From Branchiostoma floridae (taxonomy: Eukaryota > Chordata > Leptocardii > Amphioxiformes > Branchiostomatidae): a stretch of 62,000 bases of DNA. The stretch lies in the NCBI RefSeq assembly GCF_000003815.2, contig NW_023365773.1:542878-604877 (forward strand). Direction: 5' to 3'. This document shows, piece by piece, positions 44,814 to 53,800 of this stretch. Both the position numbers and the translations under genes were made by a program. The notes beneath the pieces were generated by a model. That model was not told where the DNA came from, made no database searches, and worked only from the letters and a program-made list of their open reading frames with translations. The number at the start of each line of letters is the position of its first letter. The stretch's first letter is position 1.

Positions 44814-47800
44814 TATGACTGTCCATTGTCACTATGTGTATACTATGTACTTGCAATTAGCCCTCGGGCACGAACTTGCAAATAAACTTCTAATTATTAT
44901 TGTAACATAGATCTATCTCCTCCAAGTTGGGGAGATGAGGTATGAAGTCTCCCCTGTCAGACAACTTGTTATGACTAAGGTTCACCTTCTTCAAGTTCTG
45001 ACATGAGCTAAGAACTTCAGCAAGACGAGTCACTGCCTCATCATTGATGGAATTGTGACTGAGATTTATTTCCGTCAAGTTTCGAAAAGTCTGCAATTGC
45101 ACAAGAAGAGCTTTGATATCCTGTGTTGTCAAATGACAGTTGCTACAACAAAATATCTCAAGAGGAGGGAACCTCCCAGCCTCTGCGCTCTTAGCCGGTA
45201 GAGATGCCAGGCCTTGAAATAATATTGACAGAGAGTTGCCGATGGTTTGCAGGAAATCAAATCTCAATTCAACTAGAGACTGCAGACTCTGGAAATAGGG
45301 CACAAGAGTGTTGACACTTGATAAAAATATTATTGTGTTTCTTCTCGTCGATGTTGAGAAAGAGGTTGTTTGGCAATGCGTTCCTTCAACGGTTAATACT
45401 TGTACATCGAAAGAACGGAAGGATAGAACCCCAGGCCAGCATATACTATCAGTTTTGCATTTTACTGTAAATGTTGGATACCTCACAGACAAATAACACT
45501 CTCCTGAAAACCAGTATTCTGTAAGTTCCACATATCTTAGTTTGCGAAGGCAACTCAAAATGTTCATAGTCTTTGCCACTTCCTCTCTGCCCACGTCTTT
45601 CACTGCAATGTCCACGGTGGTGACGTTTGGAGTAAATAACAATGACCTTGACAGGCTATCGAGGGAACCTATAGAAAATGATCCTGACTTAACAGTTATG
45701 TTTTCTAATGATGGAGCGAACTGCAAATACCAGTGGATGGTATCGACATCAATATCTATGTCAGTTTTGGCAATCCTGCATTCTTTGACGACACTACCTT
45801 TGTATCTAGATGTTCTTGGCATGCATTCAAAGAGAGGGAGGTAACTGAGGTATTTAAGTTGATTGGCATGGTCAACGTCAGATACAGGTTTTCGTCCAAA
45901 GGGATACTGTTTCAGTACATTTCTGATACTTATATTTTGTGGAAGCCTTATTGTCTGAATCAGTGTTGTACTCTTGATGAGTTGTGTCAAGCAGTAAAGG
46001 TCATGATGGGAGACTTCAGGGAGAGCAGACAAGTCTAGGGTTTTGTCAGTAAATAAATTCTCAATCGAAGATGACAAAGTACCTAGTTGGTTAGACTCTG
46101 CTGTAGTTGTCACTACTAAGAGAAGGTGGTTAAAATCATTTAGGTGTCTCCCCACCTGCTGCATGAGTAATGTTACAAACTGTGACAGGTATGTTGGATC
46201 AGAGTCTGCCATGCCCAGGAGGTGAGCAAGGCTGTAACAGGTGATGGGCAGGTGGGCTGACATCTCAGCACAAACTCTCAGGAGTTCTGTACAGTTAGTC
46301 TTGGTTCGGACTGTGTGTGCTACCCACACTGCCATGAGGTATTGCCGTATGCTGTCATGTACAAACTGGAAGGCATCCTTTGCTTCACTAGAATCAACCG
46401 GTTTTAACCAGCCAAAGTCTGGCTGCTGAATGTCACCCCTTTCTAATTGCCTTTTATACACATACACTGAATTGTGGTTTGTGTGTTGTTCAAAAGCAGC
46501 TTTGCCTACCACAATACTGATGTTTTCATACACAGTATTGAATTGGTCATCGCTGACATCATTCTCATAACATAAGTGCTTTACAGACATCTTAGTAACA
46601 AAATCTACAAAAGCTGCTAATGAACCAGGAAAGCTTTGATACTGTTTCCAGTATTCACACAAGTAAGAGTGGAAAAACCTGTCCCTGATGAGGTGCTTAA
46701 CCAGTAAGTTACTTGGCCAGCTCTGCTGGATAAGCCTTGCCGTGTCTTTATCAGTCTTGAAGAAGTCTTGAAGACATTTATTCCAGGCCAAGGCGTCTTC
46801 ACCGGTTGGATACATGGAAGGGCTGATTGTTCTGCTGTGTGCTGCTGAAAGGAAAGAAGAGCCAAGTTTATGTCCCAGATAACTTATTACACATGTATTA
46901 CGGACGAATACATTAAGTATTGTTCCGTTTACCAGCATTCACAGATTTGTTTCGTCTTCCCTCCCGTACGTCGCTGAAGAGCAGACATGCAGGTAATATA
47001 CGCCAAAAAGCAGTTATTCAAGCAACTGGATGATAATATTGGAAACGGTCAGACGTTTCAGACAGGCATCCGGTGTCTTTCATCAGTGACACTGGAGAAA
47101 TATTGTGGGAGAGAGCTTTTATATCCTAGTTGTGAATTGATATGCAAAAGAGATCTAGTTGGAGAACAGGTTTATCCTTACTATGAATTAATATGCCAAA
47201 AGCGGAGGGAGACAAATCTTTAGTAGTCCAAAGGAAACAAGGGTAAGACAAGTTAAGACTATGACTATGTTGATGCAAATGAGTTCGTCGGGGGGTTAGG
47301 AGGGGGTAGCGACAGCACCTTCAACAAGATAGGGGGCATACGTATGGAACTTTCTAGAACTTGGGGTCTGTCGCTAACCAGCCCACCCCCGTGACGAACC
47401 GCTAGCTCCTGTAATTGAAACAACAGGAGCTAATCAAATCATTTGCATCAACATAGTCTTAACTTGTCTTACCAGTGTTTCCTTTGGACTACTAAAAAAT
47501 TGTTCCCCCCCCCCCCCCCGTTATCTGAAACGTCTGACCAAAATCATACCCAGTTGCTTGAGTAACTGCTTTTTGGCGTCTCCCATCCATTCTTGTTTCC
47601 ATGGCTACCAGACATCGATCCTGGTGTATTACTGTCAGACGATATTGAAATCTCATCAAATGTGCAGTTGAGTTGATATGACTACCATGCGATAACCTTC
47701 AACTTCTGTGATAAACAGTACAAGAAATCTCTCACCTGCTGTAACATGCTGCCCCTCTCCCTCATCAGAGCTGTTGTCAGGAATGTCCTTCTTCAAGAAC

Positions 47801-50800
47801 AGTCGGCCATCTACAGGGCAATGGAAAAAAAGTAACTTTAACATTGACCCCTAGGGAATTTCTGTGGTATTGCATCAGTTGCAAATATTACACACACCAC
47901 GGCCATATTTTCCCGTTATGTTTCTTATTGTATCTAGTTGCTAAAAATGAAATTACGTGCAGATGGTTTAATATACATGTTTATATCTTTTAACTGTTGC
48001 ACCATGAGTATAGTTAAATATGTATGTACCTTCATTTCTTTCATCCGTCATGAGGAATGATTCCACATCAGAGATGTTTGAACTGGAATAACTTCCGCTG
48101 TCAGAACTGTCCTGTTCTATATGCGATTTTCCTTCAGCTTTACATGTGAAAGAAAGAGGTACGTTTAGCTTGCTGCATTGTTACTGTTCTTAGTATTTCA
48201 TACTTAATGATTTGGTTTGAAATTTGCAACTTTTGGAAAATGCCGGATGCGACATCCGTAGTATAAAAAAAAAAACTTCCCATTTCCTATGCTTTTGCCT
48301 GAATTATCGTGCTGAAGCTTGCCATTCCCATTCGGAACCCAGATGATCAGCAACAGTGGATACCTGTATGTCTGTTAAGTTTTCTGAATTAGGTACAACA
48401 GGTATGGGTATCTGAAGTAACGTTAAGTGGAATGATCATTATTCCTAAAGATGAGGACATTCCAACTTTGCTTATTATCATTCATAATATTTTTACTTCT
48501 GCTTCTGATAATTGGAATTTGCAAGACAAAAATGTCTTTCATATGCCTATAATGGTAGAAAGGTATCATATATATTGTATATTACATATTATATATATAT
48601 GTCCCTGTTGCCACTTGAACAGAATAAAGCAACGCACAGGTTTCATGTACATTTAGATTCACTTAGTCTGTCAATCTAGCAGCCTATACTATATGTTACT
48701 TCATGCGCCATGTGTATAGTTTACAATATCTTTACCTATATTCCTTTCAGCCTTTATGTTGCCTAGTTCCTCATCTAAGCTGCTGGAACTGGAAGAACAG
48801 GAATTCGAAATTCCAGAACTTTCCCTTTGCAAAGGCGAGGGCCATGTTGTGTCTGTGAAAGAAAAGGCAGCTTGTTGTTTCAAACTTCAAATGTCAATAT
48901 AAGGCACACATTGTAAGAAAAGGCATTCTACTATCTGTACTTTGCCTACATCATCGTGCATACTAATACCAAAAGAACTGAAAGTATCAATGGCCTCATC
49001 TGACTTTCTTTTTGCATCTTTACAATTCGTATCAATCAGAAATAGTTGACCAGAATCTACTTCCGGAATAAAAGTAGTTTTCCCAGTTCGTAGGACATGG
49101 ATTTAGAATATAGTTTATAAATTGATTCTTAATCATAAATTGATTCTTAGATTGATTTTAATGGAAATTGTGGAAGATGCAATGCACACTCAATAAAGGC
49201 AGTATTACAGTGGACATGGAGAACAACGACGGATAACTGTCTGTTAAGTTTTGTAAATTACGTACAACAGGATGTATGTTGCAAGTTAATTATTTCTGAA
49301 GATGACGACGTATAAAGGAATTGTTCACAGTATTTGCCGAGTGCTGACCTGATTCCATGTGTCCCTGTTGGTCTTCCTCTCTTTTCACAAGGAAATGAGG
49401 TTCTGCCTCGACGCCAAGGGCCACGTTTTGTAAGTCTGGTCCTTTATTCATCAGTTCAGTTTTCAGACTAAGGCGCTGCTGCAATTCCATACTTGAAACA
49501 TCGACGACTGTCTTTCTATCCTCTGCTTCTGTTGAGTAGCTGCAGGATGGAAGGTCTTGTGTTGTTTTTGCCTTTACTGTGGACGAAAGCCCCTGTTTGA
49601 TGGAAACTTCTGCAAACTGAGATGTAGCACTTCCCACCTGGCTGCTTGCTGTAGGGCCTATGGGCTCGTCTGCGTAAGTAAAATATAGACGGTTAAACTT
49701 TGCACAAATAACAGAAAGTGGTAGATTTGCTGGAAACTGTTCATTGAACTAGACAGGCAACACTTGCAAGCAAATACAGCATATTTTACCCACCTCATGC
49801 GAACATGGACTGTTGCGAAATAGAATTTCAAAAAATCCCCCCACCTCCACCCACACAAGAATGTAATAGATTAGCTCAAAAACACTTCCACTCAGTATAT
49901 CGACATGCATGCATATCATCACCAAAATTCACTCCAGGTCGAGAATGAACCTTAAAGTTTTCAGTGGTACTCACATGTAAAATGAACATGTCTAAAAATA
50001 CTTCTGCTCAAAATAAAAAATAAAGGAATTTTGAATCATCATTTTGTTGTTGTTGTACCTTGAAAACGCAAAAAATCCCCCTTCTCAGTGACACCACTAA
50101 GTAAAATTGAGTAGTTGTAACAGGCGAGTAGAAACAATCATCTGACTCCGAGGATTCGAACCCGCAGCGAATCCGGGCTGCCAGATCACAAACCCACCAC
50201 CGCAATCCACTACGCCAAAAGCTCAGAGCCTTTCGCATGGTCAGTTTGGTGGCGCTTGAACCCCTCTGTTACACAGTCTAAAACACTTTCGCTAAACAAA
50301 TGGAATGTTGAATCATCACCAGCCCAAAAGTGCAATTATGGCACTTAAGGGGGTATTGGCCGAATCCTTTATGCAGATCATTTTGCCCCAAAACGACGGA
50401 AATGAATCGATTTACACTGTATCTGTATCTGTATCTATATAGCCGGTATAACCGCCGTTCGGCGTAACACACCAGCTTCGCAGGCACGCAGCAGCAGCTG
50501 GTTATATTACACCGAACGACTCATTACACCACTGATTACGCTGGAGGATGAGGAAAAGAAGATAGACAAGAGAAGACAAGAATGAAGACAATATATTTCA
50601 TTCCATACCTGGGTGAAATATGATTAACAAAAACGAACCTTACCTTCATCTGAGAGACTGTCGTCCTGACATTCCCCATCCGCTCCCAGCAGTGTGACGT
50701 GTACGTACAGATCCTCTCCTTCTGCTGCCCTCATGTCGTCTGTGATCAGTTCCCGCGTCAGAGTTTCTGACAAACGTCCGTCTCTGTAGGCAACTAAAAA

Positions 50801-53800
50801 TGTCCGATAGCAGGATGTGTCGTCGAATTCAATGTGACAGAGCAGACAGCCACGTCTTATTCTTTTAAGAATGGCTTTAAACTGCTTAAAGCAGTGAAGA
50901 ATCCTATTGTGTAATGTTAAATTTCTTAACACCTCTCTAGTGAATGCCGTTTCGTTAACTTTGCTAACAAGCTGTTTAGCTACCTTCTCGAGTCGTAATT
51001 TCACTTTCCGTTCGATTTTCGGTCCTTCAGATTCACTGTCGTCTGTTCCAATGACTGCCTCTGCGTGTTCTCGGAATTGCGAAACTGCTCTTTTGAACTT
51101 GTGCGGAGTTTTCACATTGCCTTGGTGGAACATGTCTTCACCCATCTTCAGCAATGTGAAATAATCATTCTTCTCATCAGATGAGGCGTCTTCAGTAAGG
51201 CTGCTTTCTTTGTATTCAGGGATCCCAACATCTTTTTTGTATGTATTGTCACCTACGTGTCCATCGTAAGGCGCTATCAAAAAAGAATATAAAGACCAGT
51301 TGTTTGTAAAGATTTTGTCTAAACGAACTAAATGTCAAAAGAAAGGCTTTGGGTATTTTTATCTTTAACCTTTGATTCCATCTTATGGATAAATCATTGC
51401 ATTTGCCAAACTTTGAAAAATGTCTTCGTTGAATCGTTTCATATTATCTGACATGCACTGACATCTATCTCCGGTGGTCTCATGTGTGATTGACATGAAT
51501 GGACGTATCAGCCACAGGCCAGGGAAGTATCAAATGCTCATCTACCACATTTAATTGAAGATCTGAAAAACACAGTTCTAATGGACCTTCACACGTCATT
51601 TGGATACTATTATACAAACTAGTTCTATATTAGGTTCCTTACCCTTTATCGATTTATCTGCAGAATCAGGTCCAGTCATCAGTCTCCTCATCCTTGCGAC
51701 AAGATTCTGGTCCTGACTTTTATTCTTCAGTTTCTGCCCCCCTTCTGGTTGCTGTGGTACACAGAACTCTGAATGAAAATAATACATTGTATAATGTTAA
51801 CAAAGTTGAACAAAAATTTCTGGCATATTCTAAACACCAAGAATAGAAAAAAATGGCGAAGTATACATGTATATGTCAGAACCATATAAAACAGAACAGA
51901 ACCATACAAATTTGATTCCTTTTATTTTTTTAATGTATTTTAAAATGTTCAGGGTTGAGCACTTGCAAAATACTAACAAATTAATATACAAGAACATTAT
52001 TACTAACTTGTGATAGGATTGAATGGAGCATAAATTCACAATAATACAAAATAAAGTAGTAAGCATCCTTCAGGATCAATGAATAATACAAAAAACGTAT
52101 TCAAACTTATAAGAATTATAATTTAAACTCAATAACTCAGCAACAACTCCAAGTCACAAAACCAAGTTTTACTAACCTGCATACATCTGACATTCTGATT
52201 ACTCTGTACTGATAACCGACCCTCGACCTGTTTGTATGTGCATATCCTACTCACCTGCAGTTTGTTGCAACCTGCATGATAGCTTCTGTCAAGAGGCGAA
52301 ATTTTCTATTTTCAGACTTACCAACATGAGGATTAGTCTCCACCGAAGATGACTCTTCTGATGAATCTTCGTGGGACTGCTCTTTTCTCGTTTTTATCCT
52401 TGTCTTCCTCTTCTTTCTGGGTTTCTTGCCTACGAGACGAACCAAAACGCACTAAGTAATCGTATTCATATTTGGATAATGTATCGCAGTGATTAGGAAA
52501 GTCCAATAACGAATTAATGATTAAATGTGTGCAAGTATACAGAAGACAAAAAACGATACATCAAACCATGTAGATTAATGACTTTTTAGTTATCAGTTTT
52601 GCAAAACTGTACGTTGGCATGAACGTATGTCACGACAGAGACAGTGCAATCTTTCTAAGGATATAACGATGCAATCACATATTACTCACACTGGTATACA
52701 CAGATGAAAAGCACGCATTCTAAGCACATAAACATGTAGCCATTTGATAAGAATACATTGGTACTAAGTTCACCTCTTTCATCTGGCCATGGGATGTGTT
52801 TAGACCCGTCGGTAGTGTTCTCTCCGCTGTTGTGTATTTCCAGATGATCTGTTGGTAAAATATATATTTCAGTTTTATATCTTCTATACTGTAGATACAA
52901 TTTCTCACAACTTGTAAGTACAGTATATACGTTAGAGCTGAAAGACTGGTAAAATATATGGAAAATAACCCTACAAAACCAATATCATAGCACGTCGATG
53001 TAGGTTAGATATCCAGGTAATAAGATATGCCAATACATAGTTACTCAAGCAACTGGGTATGGTTTTGGAAACGGTCAGACGTTTCAACTGGAATCCACCA
53101 GTTTTCGTCAGTGACACTTATTTCCAACCACCTAAAGCACAACCCGGGATACTCCTTCGATCTCCAATCCACGGATATCCTAGACCGTGAACCCTTCGAC
53201 TTCGAACGGGGAGTCAGAGAGGCTATATATGAAAGAATATACAATCCCACCCTTAACAGGAAAGGGGGGTCTACGTGTGGAACTATCTGGCACTTGGTAT
53301 ATCCTCCGACCCCCCCCACCCCCCACCCCACCCCCAACAAAACTCTTAGCTCCTGTAACCATAACAGGAGCTAATTAACTCATTTGCATTAACTGTGTCT
53401 TAGCTTTGTTTCCCATTGACATCCAAAATCGCCTTCAGCTTGACTTTGCCTTTCCCTTTGTTTTCTATTGGAATCCAAATTGTCTTCAGCCTAACATTGT
53501 CTCACAATACTACATTTCCTGTTGGACAGCTAAATTGTCTTCACTCATAGTTAGGGTATAAAATGCCTGTTTCTTCCAGATCACTGGTGGATTCCAGTTG
53601 AAACGTCTGACCGTTTCCAAAACCATATCCAGTTGCTTGAGTAACTATTTTTGGCGTACAATATCATAATACATCTGAATGTCCTACCCACCTACAGTAA
53701 GTTGAAACCCTCCCCTTTTGAGAGCTTGTGCCAGCTTGACCCTACAGGCCTTCCTGCCGCGCCTGACCCTCCACAGCTCCAGGGCCTGGAACACCTGGTG

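Larger units (their letters stand above)
46934..47640 (-). pseudogene. Gene D linker exon split by a Penelope-like element
   Basis: 46934-46975 resembles the 3' half of the gene B exon 9966-10100 (G-G-R-E-D-like, ending TCTGTGAATGCTG before GTAAAC), and 47583-47640 resembles its 5' half (G-S-H-G-N-like, minus strand GGTAGCCATGGAAAC). Between them lies the foldback element. The 3' half contains an in-frame TGA. The exon was probably inactivated by the insertion and can be skipped in phase. Confidence 0.6.

Noticed and set aside
50128-50245. A tRNA gene on the minus strand
   Set aside because: A and B boxes are good, but the cloverleaf is poor and a SINE-like body and tail follow.
46980-53665. 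Intact Penelope-like retrotransposons
   Set aside because: Only inverted ends, a short GIY-YIG remnant and hammerhead-like motifs remain; no reverse transcriptase frame is present.
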